A stretch of DNA of 64,000 nt from VXMO01 sp965219405 (GTDB lineage: Bacteria > Chloroflexota > Dehalococcoidia > UBA6926), in assembly GCA_965219405.1 (NCBI GenBank), contig OZ244736.1, positions 1,550,001-1,614,000 of the forward strand, given 5' to 3'. The notes below the pieces were generated by a model, which saw only the letters and a program-made list of their open reading frames with translations, was not told the origin of the DNA and did not search any database. Made by a program: the position numbers and the translations under genes. This document shows, in pieces, positions 18,901 to 26,646 of this stretch. Within the stretch, counting starts at the first letter, position 1, and each line of letters begins with the position of its first letter.

Positions 18901-20325
18901 GACCGGCGCAGGCTCATGTCCATCGCCCTGCCCTTTGGCGCCCTCGCTCTCACGCTCGGCGCCCTGTTTGCGGCCCACTCCTGGGACTACCCCACATTCC
19001 TGTTCATCGCCGTCGCCGCCATCGCTATTGCCCTCTTGGCGCGAGGAACCGCCCTCAAGACGACGATCATGTTGACTCTCGTGGCCGCCGTGGTGCTGGT
19101 CGCCGTCAGCTTTGCGCTCTTTGCTCCCTACCACGCCGCCAACGCCACGTTCTACACAGAGATTGTTGCCAGCAACGAGCGGACCCCCGTCCACTCCCTC
19201 CTTGCCATCTTCGGCCTGCCACTGCTGATCATCGCCGCTTCCCTTCGCTCCGCCGTATCCGTCGCGCTTGGCCTCCCAAGCGCCGGACTGCGCGAACTGC
19301 TGAGGGGATTCCGTTTGCGCGCATGGCCCCCTGAAGACACAGGCATCGCATTCCTATACCGGTTTGCCAGCGTGGTCGGAGGCCTCGTCCTTGCAGCAGG
19401 AATCCTGACCCTGTTCATTACCGGATTCGGCAACGTGGTGGTCACCACCATGTTGGCCGCGATAACCCTTGCCCTCACGTTCTCAGCGCGTCTGCCTCTC
19501 CCCGTGCGGCTGTCGTATGGCGCAGCATCTCTCGCCTTTGGACTCATCGCCGCCGTGGATGTCCTCGCCATCCAGGATCACCTGGTGCGTATGAACACCA
19601 TCTTCCGCGTCTACCTGCAAGCGTGGCTGCTGCTCGGAATCTCGGCAGCATTCCTGCTCTGGTGGATGCTCCGTTCCGGCGGCGCGCTCAGGATGCCCGG
19701 CATCGGTCGCATCTATCGAGTCTCGTTCTACGCCGTGTTGGCCATCGCCATAGTTGGCGTTGCCATCTATCCCGTCCTGGGCACAAAGGCGCGCCTCGCC
19801 GACCGCATCGACACGAGCATCCCACTGACACTGGACGGCTTCGCCTACATGCAGGACGGGACCTATCGCGACGTCGACGATACCGAAATCATCCTGCACC
19901 ATGAGCTGGATGCCCTGCATTGGCTGCGCGAGAACGTCGAGGGACTACCCGTCATCGCAGAGGCCGGTCTGCCGCACGTGCAGAACGACACCCCCTACTA
20001 CCGCATCCAGTCTCGCGCCGCAATGTATGCCGGACTCCCAATGATCGTTGGCTGGCCATGGCACCAGCGCCAGCAGCGCGGTATCGGCATCGCGGAGCCG
20101 GAGATCGACCGCCGACAGGCGGACGTGAGGAACCTGTATTCCTCCGGATCCCCGACTATCATCCAACGCATCCTGGATGAATACAATGTCGGCTACGTCA
20201 TCGTCGGCCAAACGGAGCGCGCCTACTATGCCGAGGAGACCGTCGCCGTCCTCGAACGGCACCGCAGACTCAGACTTTCGTATGAGAATGAAGCCGTTCG
20301 CGTATACGAAGTACTGCAACGCTGA
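15997..20325 (+). CDS. Giant membrane protein: glycosyltransferase-like N half plus DUF2298 (Chlor_Arch_YYY) C half
   Basis: A 1442-residue, highly hydrophobic protein with roughly 25 or more membrane segments. The N-terminal half (about 1-640) looks like a PMT/ArnT-type (GT39/GT83) lipid-linked glycosyltransferase: WGNYHPDEWP in the first loop with its Asp-Glu, and an HYYAVDPLMT loop after the next segments. The C-terminal half is the Chlor_Arch_YYY/DUF2298 family, recognised by HLNYYYFGHF near residue 790 and DPHAHIFAMPF. Both families are typical of Chloroflexota and archaea and are normally separate proteins or tandem YYY domains. The start is TTG; no in-frame ATG lies near. A role in transferring sugars to a surface polymer is plausible but unproven. 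Confidence 0.8.
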   Translation: MPDLRLRQLAPYVGLIALALSLRWYGLDWGNYHPDEWPIRSFASDLGMPRSVSEFFSTESPLNPGWFNYGTLPLILLATIGWIGDQLRELAGFIPYREVLWRGATGLADAITVILVAHIGRELYGRTVGFLAAALYALAVLPIQLSHYYAVDPLMTVLLMGSLLASIRFLRSRSPRTGYVAAALLGLAISTKATAVVFALPVVFAWLVYLWIPIRNNGSADHARDALRRSILAALIAFAAFAVAQPYALIDFSTYVNDVLAQANMARGQLELPFTIQYENTTPWLYHIRNLVIWGLGIPLGVAALVGTIFIAWRAARHRTMVEILFVAALLIPFLWLGGQQVKFMRYLLPLYPLLCIAAALAVLSAMAWLPRFGRKGTWAGASLAGIVIVPTAFYAIAFTTVFGGTHTVDRMSSWITDNIPSGSVITTETWDQRFHGEHRYDIEPIEVYWPDNRSKAQMLAAQLDRADYIYMFSNRGYGSVSRLPERFPVMHAYYDALFDGELGFELAHVEATYPSLLGVTIAEDTIRYLDFKPESPNVIHGGAGGLIIDLGMADESFTVYERPKPMLFRKETMLSESEYAQIISTGLPPPGSRPVAPETPSLLMSPELAEAQDEGGTWTDIMPITGRGSGTELVLWLLALQGIALAGFPLMARIFRPLPDSGYLLGKALSLLIVSYLAWLGASLQIVAFSRESVAAAIFILAAASAFVAYKSRRELLNLIRQRWRWLLTAEAIFVAVFLALVVLRAANPDLWHPFRGGEKPMDVSYLTAVTRSSFMPPYDPWFAGGHLNYYYFGHFIVATIIKLTGTVPEFAVNLAVPTFWTMTFCAAFSIGVNLVEATMQQLRTRQFPAIGALVVGVLAALMVAIAGNLDGLIQLAERIGPAAWDAITMAGSGSISNFLAVSASALGGEGFDFWRSSRMVAVPGTISITEFPFFSYLFADPHAHIFAMPFALVAIGLSLAVALALHDRRRLMSIALPFGALALTLGALFAAHSWDYPTFLFIAVAAIAIALLARGTALKTTIMLTLVAAVVLVAVSFALFAPYHAANATFYTEIVASNERTPVHSLLAIFGLPLLIIAASLRSAVSVALGLPSAGLRELLRGFRLRAWPPEDTGIAFLYRFASVVGGLVLAAGILTLFITGFGNVVVTTMLAAITLALTFSARLPLPVRLSYGAASLAFGLIAAVDVLAIQDHLVRMNTIFRVYLQAWLLLGISAAFLLWWMLRSGGALRMPGIGRIYRVSFYAVLAIAIVGVAIYPVLGTKARLADRIDTSIPLTLDGFAYMQDGTYRDVDDTEIILHHELDALHWLRENVEGLPVIAEAGLPHVQNDTPYYRIQSRAAMYAGLPMIVGWPWHQRQQRGIGIAEPEIDRRQADVRNLYSSGSPTIIQRILDEYNVGYVIVGQTERAYYAEETVAVLERHRRLRLSYENEAVRVYEVLQR

Positions 20326-20398
20326 GCCGGGTCGGTTTGGCAATTCGGGCGCTGATGCCCAATACTAATCACAGCCGTTTCGCTAGCGAGGTACTTGC

Positions 20399-20680
20399 TT
20401 GGCCGACGTCATCGCAATCATCCGGGATATCGTCATCATCATCTGGGGTGTGCTTGGCATCCTCATGTTCCTCGTCGTCATTTTCGTTGCCGTCAGCATC
20501 ATTCGCGCCCTCAAGCCGATCCTTGAAAATGTTCGCGGAACAACGGGGGAGGTTCGCACCGCCACTCGCCTCGTGACTGACGCCATCATCCGCCCCGCCG
20601 TCCCCATCATCAGCTTTTACGCCCGGATGCGCGGGATGTACAGCGTCCTGCGCCGATTCGGCCGCCGCGGCAGGGGCTGA
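20399..20680 (+). CDS. Small membrane-anchored protein, unknown function
   Basis: A 93-residue protein with one strong transmembrane helix at about residues 12-36, then a basic, probably amphipathic tail ending RRFGRRGRG. The TTG start is supported by GAGG seven bases upstream. I do not recognise a specific family. The tail (LENVRGTTGEVRTATRLVTD) resembles DUF948-like proteins that sit beside YtxH-like proteins, and the next gene is indeed YtxH-like. A paired envelope or stress role is a guess. Confidence 0.65.
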   Translation: MADVIAIIRDIVIIIWGVLGILMFLVVIFVAVSIIRALKPILENVRGTTGEVRTATRLVTDAIIRPAVPIISFYARMRGMYSVLRRFGRRGRG

Positions 20681-20693
20681 CTAACTCTCACTA

Positions 20694-20723
20694 TTGGGCA
20701 ACATTTTGAAACTGCCTTATAAT
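20694..20723 (+). promoter_or_regulatory. Sigma-70-type promoter for the YtxH-like gene
   Basis: A consensus -10 box TATAAT at 20718-20723, with TTGGGC as -35 at 20694-20699 and an 18-base spacer. A start near 20730 would leave a leader of about 50 bases before the ATG at 20779. Confidence 0.55.
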
Positions 20724-20778
20724 TGCTTCGAGAAGCTTGGGGCGCGGCATCAATACAACCGGGCCAGGGAGCAGCGCA

Positions 20779-21078
20779 ATGGGTGAACAAGATGACAATG
20801 CTAATACCAATGCCCTGACATTCCTGTTGGGCATCGTCTCCGGTGTGATTGTTGGTGTTGTTCTCGGCGTGCTTTTCACGCCGCAGTCCGGCTCGGAATC
20901 GCGAGCCGATATTCGCACACGAACCCTGGGCTTGCGTGAACGCGCTCGCAACATCGGCGAAACCGGAAATGACGCCCTGAAAGACGCAATCTCAGAAGGT
21001 CGAGATGCAGCAATGCGCGCAGGTCAGGAAATGCAGGACTGGATTCAGCACAACCGCGGCGACGGTTCCGCAACCTAG
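20779..21078 (+). CDS. YtxH-like small membrane protein
   Basis: A 99-residue protein with an N-terminal Gly-rich transmembrane helix (FLLGIVSGVIVGVVLGVLF) followed by TPQSGSESRADIR, the usual YtxH start where a short helix leads to a long charged amphipathic region. The rest would form a coiled coil outside the membrane. YtxH proteins respond to general stress in Bacillus; the mechanism is unknown. The ATG at 20779 was preferred over an in-frame ATG 42 bases upstream because it starts the conserved part. Confidence 0.68.
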   Translation: MGEQDDNANTNALTFLLGIVSGVIVGVVLGVLFTPQSGSESRADIRTRTLGLRERARNIGETGNDALKDAISEGRDAAMRAGQEMQDWIQHNRGDGSAT

Positions 21079-21109
21079 ACTCCCGAACCGCCGCCAGGCC
21101 TGAACTCAA

Positions 21110-21136
21110 AACGCCCCATCCGTTGGAAAGGGCGTT
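21110..21136. terminator. Bidirectional terminator hairpin
   Basis: A seven-base-pair stem (aacgccc / gggcgtt) with a 13-base loop between two convergent transcription units. On the - strand the stem is followed by TTTTGAG, so it fits best as the end of the trkA unit. The + strand T-run is weak. Confidence 0.5.
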
Positions 21137-21168
21137 ATTCCCTGACGTTCGCCTGAACCTGACGCACC

Positions 21169-21220
21169 CGTTCGCCCTGAGCGCTTGTCTCTTCCGTTCG
21201 CACTGAGCCTGTCGAAGGGC
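21169..21220. repeat. Dispersed GTTCGCCCTGAGC-type repeats, two copies
   Basis: Two adjacent copies of the family seen after proS (cgttcgccctgagc and cgttcgcactgagcctgtcgaaggg), lying in the gap between convergent genes. Confidence 0.65.
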
Positions 21221-21239
21221 CACCCCCTCGTGCCAACCT

Positions 21240-21911
21240 CTACTCAGGCGCGACGCCTGTCAGGGCCTCTCGCAACGCCGACTCCTGTTCCTCTCGCGTA
21301 ACCGCAAGGACAACCTGCCCCGCCTGAAGTTGCAGTCCGTTTGTCGGCGTGCTCACCGTCTGGTCCGGGCCCACAATCAGAATAATTTTGCTATCGCCGG
21401 GCAGCCGTAGCAAGTTGATCTCTTCTCCAAGCAACGGCGAGTCTGACGTCACTTCAACCTGGCACAATTCCCGCCCCGTCCCGCGCAGCGACAGCACCTG
21501 CGTCAGCGGGCGCGACGGCATCTCCTGCACGATCTGCGACATGATCACGTCCGTTGAGTTCACGGTCGCGTCCACGCCAAGAATGCTGAATATCTCCCTG
21601 TTCCGCGGATCGTTGATGCGCGCTACCGTTCTTGGCACCCGGAAACGTGCCTTGGCCACCTGGCAGGCGATGAGGTTGTCCGCGTCATCACCCGTCACCG
21701 CCACGAACACGTCCGCCCTGCCCGTCCCCGCGTCCTCCAGCACACTCACCTCGCAGCAGTCGCCTTGGTAGCTTGCGCTGCCGAGATCCTCGGCGACGAC
21801 GGCGCAGCGGTGGGCGTCCTTCTCGATGCACAAGACTTCGTCCCCATTGGCCAGCAAGGCCTGTGACAGCCCAAAGCCAACTCTGCCCCCGCCCGCGACG
21901 ATTACGTACAT
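21240..21911 (-). CDS. trkA: TrkA-type potassium-uptake regulator, full length
   Basis: A 223-residue cytoplasmic gating protein for a TrkH/KtrB potassium channel. The N-terminal RCK Rossmann domain starts MYVIVAGGGRVGFGLSQAL with the nucleotide-binding GGGRVG and an acid at the end of strand 2 (CIEKD), and continues DVFVAVTGDDADNL. A TrkA-C domain follows (about 140-215: EVTSDSPLLGEEINLLRLPG). It lies four bases downstream of a second, shorter TrkA-N gene, so the two RCK proteins are translated together. Confidence 0.9.
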   Translation of the reverse strand: MYVIVAGGGRVGFGLSQALLANGDEVLCIEKDAHRCAVVAEDLGSASYQGDCCEVSVLEDAGTGRADVFVAVTGDDADNLIACQVAKARFRVPRTVARINDPRNREIFSILGVDATVNSTDVIMSQIVQEMPSRPLTQVLSLRGTGRELCQVEVTSDSPLLGEEINLLRLPGDSKIILIVGPDQTVSTPTNGLQLQAGQVVLAVTREEQESALREALTGVAPE

Positions 21912-21915
21912 ATCG

Positions 21916-22341
21916 CTATTCGTCCTCCGGCGCCTCGTCTGACTCGTCGAAGATCATTTCCCGCATCAGACCCGTCACGAACCGCGGCGAACTAAGTGTT
22001 TGAAGACCCAACTCGCGAAAAACGTCTGCGCGGCTGTCGTCATAAACGCGCGCGATAACACGGGGCACTTTGAAAATGTGTTTCGCGACCTGCGCGGCCA
22101 TCAGGTTTCGGTTATCGCCCTGCGTCACGGACACAAACACATCGGTGTTCTCTATTCCTGCTCGCTGCAGCGCCGCCGAATCAAGTCCGTCCCCAATGAT
22201 CGCGTTGCCGCGAAAACGTGCCGTAAGACGCTGAAAAGCGTCCTGCCTCACGTCCATGATCGTCACGTCATGGCCTTCGTCAGTCAGACTGCGAGCCAAC
22301 CCGGACCCTACTCGCCCACAGCCCATAATCAGAAATCTCAT
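21916..22341 (-). CDS. Single-domain TrkA-N (RCK) protein
   Basis: A 141-residue NAD(H)/ATP-binding domain: MRFLIMGCGRVGSGLARSL, MDVRQDAF at the ribose-binding acid, VFVSVTQGDNRNLMAAQVAK. It lacks the TrkA-C domain found in its neighbour. It probably forms a hetero-ring with the full-length TrkA encoded next to it; the pair may derive from splitting a tandem TrkA. The C-terminus is acidic (DESDEAPEDE). It shares the operon with a universal stress protein upstream. Confidence 0.85.
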   Translation of the reverse strand: MRFLIMGCGRVGSGLARSLTDEGHDVTIMDVRQDAFQRLTARFRGNAIIGDGLDSAALQRAGIENTDVFVSVTQGDNRNLMAAQVAKHIFKVPRVIARVYDDSRADVFRELGLQTLSSPRFVTGLMREMIFDESDEAPEDE

Positions 22342-22371
22342 AATAGGCCTGTTTCCCGTTGATTCGCCTGC

Positions 22372-22893
22372 TCAGCGAACGCCGTTTCGGTTGATTGGCG
22401 CGCGCAGGATCCACAGGTTGGAGGGGACGTGCTGCAACACGTGAGCAGTAGCGGACCCCAGGCTGTAGTCTCCATAGCGCCTCTCGTGGTCGATGCCCAT
22501 AATCACAAGATCCGCCCTGCGCTCCACAACCTCCGTCACGATGGCAGGCCCCGCCTGTCGGGCTTGCAGCAGCTCCGTGACCACACCCGTCCTCTTGTAC
22601 GGCCAATGATCCTCAATATCCTTGAGGACACGCTCGCCGTTCCGGACTTGCGCATCCATTGGATCATCCAGCGGCACTGCACGCGGAACCTCAATGATGT
22701 ACAACACGTGTACGCGGCCGGATGACTCCCGCGCCACCTCGCCCGCCACTTTCAGAGCAGACTCATCCAATGAAGATCCGACGAGCGGTACAAGAACCGT
22801 TTGCGCGGCGGGCAGCCCACCTTTCCCGCCAAACAGACTCGCGAATGATCCAACCCACGAGCCGGACCCTGTCTGCCGCCGTAAGTTCCTCAT
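22372..22893 (-). CDS. Universal stress protein (UspA family)
   Basis: A 173-residue protein. After a basic N-terminal extension of about 30 residues, the Usp fold begins (TVLVPLVGSSLDESALKVA) and ends with ADLVIMGIDH...YGDYSLGSATAHVLQH, the G-x9-GS/T element that marks ATP-binding Usp proteins. Usp domains often regulate ion transporters. Its position upstream of two TrkA genes makes a role in potassium or osmotic response likely, though only by context. Confidence 0.87.
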   Translation of the reverse strand: MRNLRRQTGSGSWVGSFASLFGGKGGLPAAQTVLVPLVGSSLDESALKVAGEVARESSGRVHVLYIIEVPRAVPLDDPMDAQVRNGERVLKDIEDHWPYKRTGVVTELLQARQAGPAIVTEVVERRADLVIMGIDHERRYGDYSLGSATAHVLQHVPSNLWILRAPINRNGVR

Positions 22894-22904
22894 TAGCGCC
22901 TCAG

Positions 22905-23255
22905 CTACCCCTCCGCGCCGAGCGGCCGGCCGCCAATCAAATGCACGTGGAGGTGTGGCACGCTCATGTGCGCGTCCGGTCCGTTGTTGATGGCGAGGCG
23001 ATAACCTGACTCGGAAATGCCCTCTGAGGCGGCGAGCCTATTCGCGATGCCTGTGAGCGTCCCCATAACCGGCAGCTGCGCGTCCGTGATCTCCCCAACG
23101 CTCGGAATATGCTCCGTCGGAATGATTAAGATGTGGACGGGCGCGCGGGGACTGATGTCACGGATAGCAAAAGCCTGGTCATCCCTGTGCAGGAACTCGC
23201 TTGGTATCTCCCCGTCGCGAATCCGACAGAATATGCAGTCGTCTGACTCTGTCAC
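22905..23255 (-). CDS. HIT-family nucleotide hydrolase (HinT-like)
   Basis: A 116-residue histidine-triad protein: DDCIFCRIRDGEIPSEFL at the start with a zinc-type Cys pair, HILIIPTEHIPSV in the middle, and the catalytic triad HLHVHLIGG near the end. HinT proteins hydrolyse adenosine 5'-phosphoramidates and acyl-AMPs. It lies 11 bases upstream of the Usp gene, in the same - strand unit. Confidence 0.93.
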   Translation of the reverse strand: MTESDDCIFCRIRDGEIPSEFLHRDDQAFAIRDISPRAPVHILIIPTEHIPSVGEITDAQLPVMGTLTGIANRLAASEGISESGYRLAINNGPDAHMSVPHLHVHLIGGRPLGAEG

Positions 23256-23271
23256 CGGCCGGCCTCCACGC

Positions 23272-24105
23272 CTACCCTGTCAGGCTGTACGTCGCCTCGG
23301 CCTCCGCCACACGTTCGTCTTTCTTGAGCTTGTCCAGGTGTGTACGCACATTACCGGCCGCCGCGCGTCGGAGATCCCTCTTCAGGTTCCGCGGATAGAT
23401 GTCCTTGACCATCTCATCGACCTTTTCAATACCCTTTTCCAGCGAGGAAACCACTTGGCCCTCGCGTTCCTGCCGATGGGACATGTACCACGCGACAAGC
23501 CGACGACCTCGCGGCGGCCGTACCACCCCGCCATGCGCCGGAGCAATCGTGTCCACGCGCAGCTTGGCCAGTTTGCCGAGAGTCTTCATGTACTCGTACA
23601 GATCCTGAACAGACGAGGACGAGGAGCCCAGAATCGTGTCCCCTGTGAACAGCACCCGCTCAGCTGCCAGGTGATAGCAGACATGATCGACAGCGTGGCC
23701 CGGCGTGAACAGCGCCCGCACCGCTACTCCCCCGCCCGTCCGCAGCATCTCCCGCGACTTGAGGGGAACAACAAGTTCGTCCTCGTGCCCCAGGACGCTC
23801 CGCAGCTGCTTTGCCAGCTTGGGATGACAGCGCACAGGCGCTCCCGTCGCCTCCTGGATCCGATCGAGGCCGCCGGTGTGGTCGCCATGGCCGTGAGATA
23901 TGAGGATTCCCCCGATCTTCGGTGAGCCGAGCCCTTCCCAGTACTCAAGAATCTGTTTCGTCCAGGAGCGATCATGTTCACCGGTATCCAGTATCAGCAT
24001 CTCCTCAGACGGATCGCCGATGAAATAGATGGTGGTTCCGCCTGGATGCATGTAGTGCGTATCCGCGATATGGCACGCGTAAACGTGGTCACTGATCTGC
24101 GTCAT
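23272..24105 (-). CDS. Metallo-beta-lactamase-fold hydrolase
   Basis: A 277-residue MBL-fold protein. The zinc motif is HGHGDH in LISHGHGDHTGGLD, preceded by LILDTGEHD; a later histidine lies in TPGHAVDHVCYHL and an Asp in VLFTGDTILGSSSS. The lactamase_B/LACTB2-like layout, with a C-terminal helical part after the fold, suggests a glyoxalase II-like thioesterase or a nuclease-like hydrolase; the substrate is not visible. GAGGAG lies five bases before the ATG. It heads the HIT-Usp-TrkA-TrkA unit. Confidence 0.87.
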   Translation of the reverse strand: MTQISDHVYACHIADTHYMHPGGTTIYFIGDPSEEMLILDTGEHDRSWTKQILEYWEGLGSPKIGGILISHGHGDHTGGLDRIQEATGAPVRCHPKLAKQLRSVLGHEDELVVPLKSREMLRTGGGVAVRALFTPGHAVDHVCYHLAAERVLFTGDTILGSSSSSVQDLYEYMKTLGKLAKLRVDTIAPAHGGVVRPPRGRRLVAWYMSHRQEREGQVVSSLEKGIEKVDEMVKDIYPRNLKRDLRRAAAGNVRTHLDKLKKDERVAEAEATYSLTG

Positions 24106-24184
24106 TTCTACTCCTCACGGCTATTCGCCGCCCGGTTCACGTTGCGGGCAACGCGAACGACTGTAGCGCGACGGAAAGCGATGG

Positions 24185-24880
24185 TCAACGCCCGTCCTGC
24201 CCTTTTCCGTCAAACTGCTCAAAGTGCAGCTCTTCAAATTCCTTGTCCAATCCTGCCAACACTAGCACGTCGCCCCGAGCAACTTTCTCGAATCTGTCCG
24301 GCTGAATCAGGGCTTCATTCCGGTTGCGGATGATGAGCACCACGCTCAGTTCATTCGCCTGGCGAGGATGCACCAGCCCAAGTTCCTCGATAGTTCTTCC
24401 CGACATCCCGTCATTGACCACCACTGTGCTGATTCCGTAGTCGCGGCCCAATTCAAAGTAATCCTGAACGCCCTTGAATGACAGGCTATGGGCAAGCCTC
24501 TCGGCCGTATCAAGTTCCGGGAACACAACCCGATCCGCGCCCAGTTGCCTGAGCGCGTTCCCGTGCAATTCATCCCGCGCCCGGGCGACCACATCCTTCG
24601 CGCCGAGTGTCTTCAGCAAAACCGTGGTTAATAGGTTCGTCTGGATATCGCCCCCAACCGCGACAATCACGGATTCCGATTCCGGCACGCCGAGCTCGAT
24701 AAGTGCCGCTCGGTCGCTCACGTCCGCGACCATCACGTGTTGTAGCAGCGCGGACGATTCCCGAACCCGATTGGGGTCCTTATCGATGGCGAGCACATCG
24801 ACGCCTTTCAATTGAAGGTCGCGCGCAACGCGCTGGCCGAACCGACCGAGTCCCAGAACAGCTACCTGCCCTTTTGCCAC
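24185..24880 (-). CDS. ktrA: KtrA/TrkA-type regulatory subunit
   Basis: A 231-residue RCK protein of the KtrA type: QVAVLGLGRFGQRVARDL with the NAD-binding GLGRFG, LAIDKDPNRV, and AVGGDIQTNLLTTVLLK. A TrkA-C domain follows after residue 140. It directly follows the channel gene on the same strand (30-base gap), so it is the dedicated partner of that channel, while the two RCK proteins at 21.2-22.3 kb form a separate set. Confidence 0.92.
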   Translation of the reverse strand: MAKGQVAVLGLGRFGQRVARDLQLKGVDVLAIDKDPNRVRESSALLQHVMVADVSDRAALIELGVPESESVIVAVGGDIQTNLLTTVLLKTLGAKDVVARARDELHGNALRQLGADRVVFPELDTAERLAHSLSFKGVQDYFELGRDYGISTVVVNDGMSGRTIEELGLVHPRQANELSVVLIIRNRNEALIQPDRFEKVARGDVLVLAGLDKEFEELHFEQFDGKGQDGR

Positions 24881-24910
24881 GTCAGTACTCCCCGCTGAGT
24901 TGATCCTGTA

Positions 24911-26344
24911 CTAGCCTATCCTAACTTCCGCCTCCGGATAGCGGAATCGCGCATATCTTTCTCGATGAGCCAGCTCGAGCGCAAGGAAGAACGGCGCAAA
25001 GCGGCCAACAAACATCGAGAGAATGATCACGCTCTTACCGAAGTCTGTCATCCCCGGAATCGTCCCGGTTGTAAGCCCCACAAGCCCGAACGCAGAAACC
25101 ACGTCGAACAGAATCTCTACGAAGTGTGCTTCTTCAACAATATCCAACAGCAGCGCGACCGAGTTGACCCACACAAACGCGAAACTCACAATCGTGATGG
25201 CCCGCCGCACCTGCACATCCGCGATCTCTCGGCCGAAGATAGACGCGTGAGTGAGACCTCGAATGCTCGTCACCACTGACGTGAACAGCACCATGAACGA
25301 GTTGATCTTGATGCCGCCTGTCATTGAACCCGCCGCCCCGCCGATCAGCATCAACCAAATGAGCAGGAAAAGCGTGTGCTCATACGTCTGATCCACTCCA
25401 AACGTGCTGAATCCGGACGTCCGGTTCCCCACAGCCATCACAAGGCTGTCCCAGATGCGATTCGGTATGGGCTGAGAGCCCAGGGTCGCCGGGTTGGACC
25501 ACTCGGTGATCAGGATGCCAATGAAACCGGCAATCGCAACGCCCACCATGCCGGCGATTACGATCTTGACATCAACCGGCAGAGTCAGCCATCGCTTCTG
25601 TCGATAAATGACTATGAGGATCGCCGCGCCCGTCGCTCCGATGAACGAGAGCAGCGTAATTGGCCCGGCCACCAGTATCGAGTAACGGTATTCAAAGAGG
25701 CTCGGCGCACCGCCCGTAATATCGAACCCCGCGTTGTGGAACGCGGATACCGAATGGAACACGGCAAACCAGCTAGCCTCGCCCGGACCATGCCCGGCAA
25801 CAAGGAAACCAACTATCAGGATGAGGAATCCTATCAACTGCAGGACGATTGAGATTCGGATGACTTCCTTCGCTTCTTGACTGACGCTCCCCAGTGAGCC
25901 GCCCCCCAGCGTTGCTCGCAGCGACTGTCTGTCGGACAGCGATGCCCGCCGCTCGCGTCCAAAGATGATGATTGCAAGGCCGGCAACATAACCCAGCCCC
26001 CCAACCTCCATCAGGCACAGGATGATGAGGTGCCCGTAGATCGACCAGTATTCGCCGGTCTCGACGAGAATGAGTCCCGTGACGAAAGAGGCGGACGTCG
26101 CCGTGAAAAGTGCCGTGATGAAATCGGTCGCCGTGCCGTCCGCAGTAGCCCACGGCATCAACAGCAGTGTCGTTCCAAGCGCGATAATCAGTCCGAAGAA
26201 GAGCGATATTCGTACGTACGGCGTGCTCAGGAATCGTGGCAGTCTCGGCGCGCCCGGCCGGCTTATGGCGAGTCGACGAGATTGAGTGCCAACAGAGCGG
26301 CGTACAAGCCGCTCTCGGGGGCGCCGTCGATTATCGACCCCCAT
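24911..26344 (-). CDS. ktrB: TrkH/KtrB-type potassium channel subunit
   Basis: A 477-residue membrane protein of the SKT superfamily with four membrane-pore-membrane repeats. The filter loops are visible: ATSASFVTGL, FHNAGFDI, GNRTSGFSTFG and LVGLTTGTIPG, each with the filter glycine. About 30 residues rich in Arg precede the first segment. It mediates K+ (perhaps with Na+) uptake under the control of the downstream ktrA product. No gene overlaps its 5' end; a repeat-rich gap of 302 bases separates it from the selenoprotein gene. Confidence 0.94.
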   Translation of the reverse strand: MGVDNRRRPRERLVRRSVGTQSRRLAISRPGAPRLPRFLSTPYVRISLFFGLIIALGTTLLLMPWATADGTATDFITALFTATSASFVTGLILVETGEYWSIYGHLIILCLMEVGGLGYVAGLAIIIFGRERRASLSDRQSLRATLGGGSLGSVSQEAKEVIRISIVLQLIGFLILIVGFLVAGHGPGEASWFAVFHSVSAFHNAGFDITGGAPSLFEYRYSILVAGPITLLSFIGATGAAILIVIYRQKRWLTLPVDVKIVIAGMVGVAIAGFIGILITEWSNPATLGSQPIPNRIWDSLVMAVGNRTSGFSTFGVDQTYEHTLFLLIWLMLIGGAAGSMTGGIKINSFMVLFTSVVTSIRGLTHASIFGREIADVQVRRAITIVSFAFVWVNSVALLLDIVEEAHFVEILFDVVSAFGLVGLTTGTIPGMTDFGKSVIILSMFVGRFAPFFLALELAHRERYARFRYPEAEVRIG

Positions 26345-26415
26345 GGCAGACTAACCGTCAGCCTCGTCGAAAGTTACCACGAAACGATTGTAAGCCCTGC
26401 CGCAACCCACCCCCT

Positions 26416-26564
26416 CCGTTCACCCTGCGAAGGGTAAGCCCCGCCTGCAACCCCTTCCGCTCACTCTGAGCACCCCGTTCACCCTGAGCCCCGTCGAAGG
26501 GTGAACACCCCCTCCGTCATTCCCGTGCTCCTCTTCCGTCATTCCGAGCGCAGCCGAGGAATCT
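26416..26564. repeat. Cluster of mixed dispersed repeats
   Basis: In the 302-base gap upstream of ktrB lie three pieces of the gttcaccctgagc..gtcgaaggg family, followed by two CCGTCATTCC pieces, one ending cgaggaatct. No gene is visible in this gap; the rest holds the terminator at 26590. Confidence 0.65.
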
Positions 26565-26589
26565 AAAACCTCGATTCCTCAACCAATCC

Positions 26590-26624
26590 CAAAACAGAAA
26601 GAGGCGCCCCTCGGGACGCCCCTC
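26590..26624 (-). terminator. Rho-independent terminator of the DsbA-like selenoprotein gene
   Basis: On the - strand, 23 bases after the stop codon, GGCGTCCC and GGGGCGCC form an eight-pair stem (one G-T pair) extended by flanking pairs, followed by TTTCTGTTTT. Confidence 0.75.
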
Positions 26625-26646
26625 ATTGTCAACTTTCAGGAGGACC

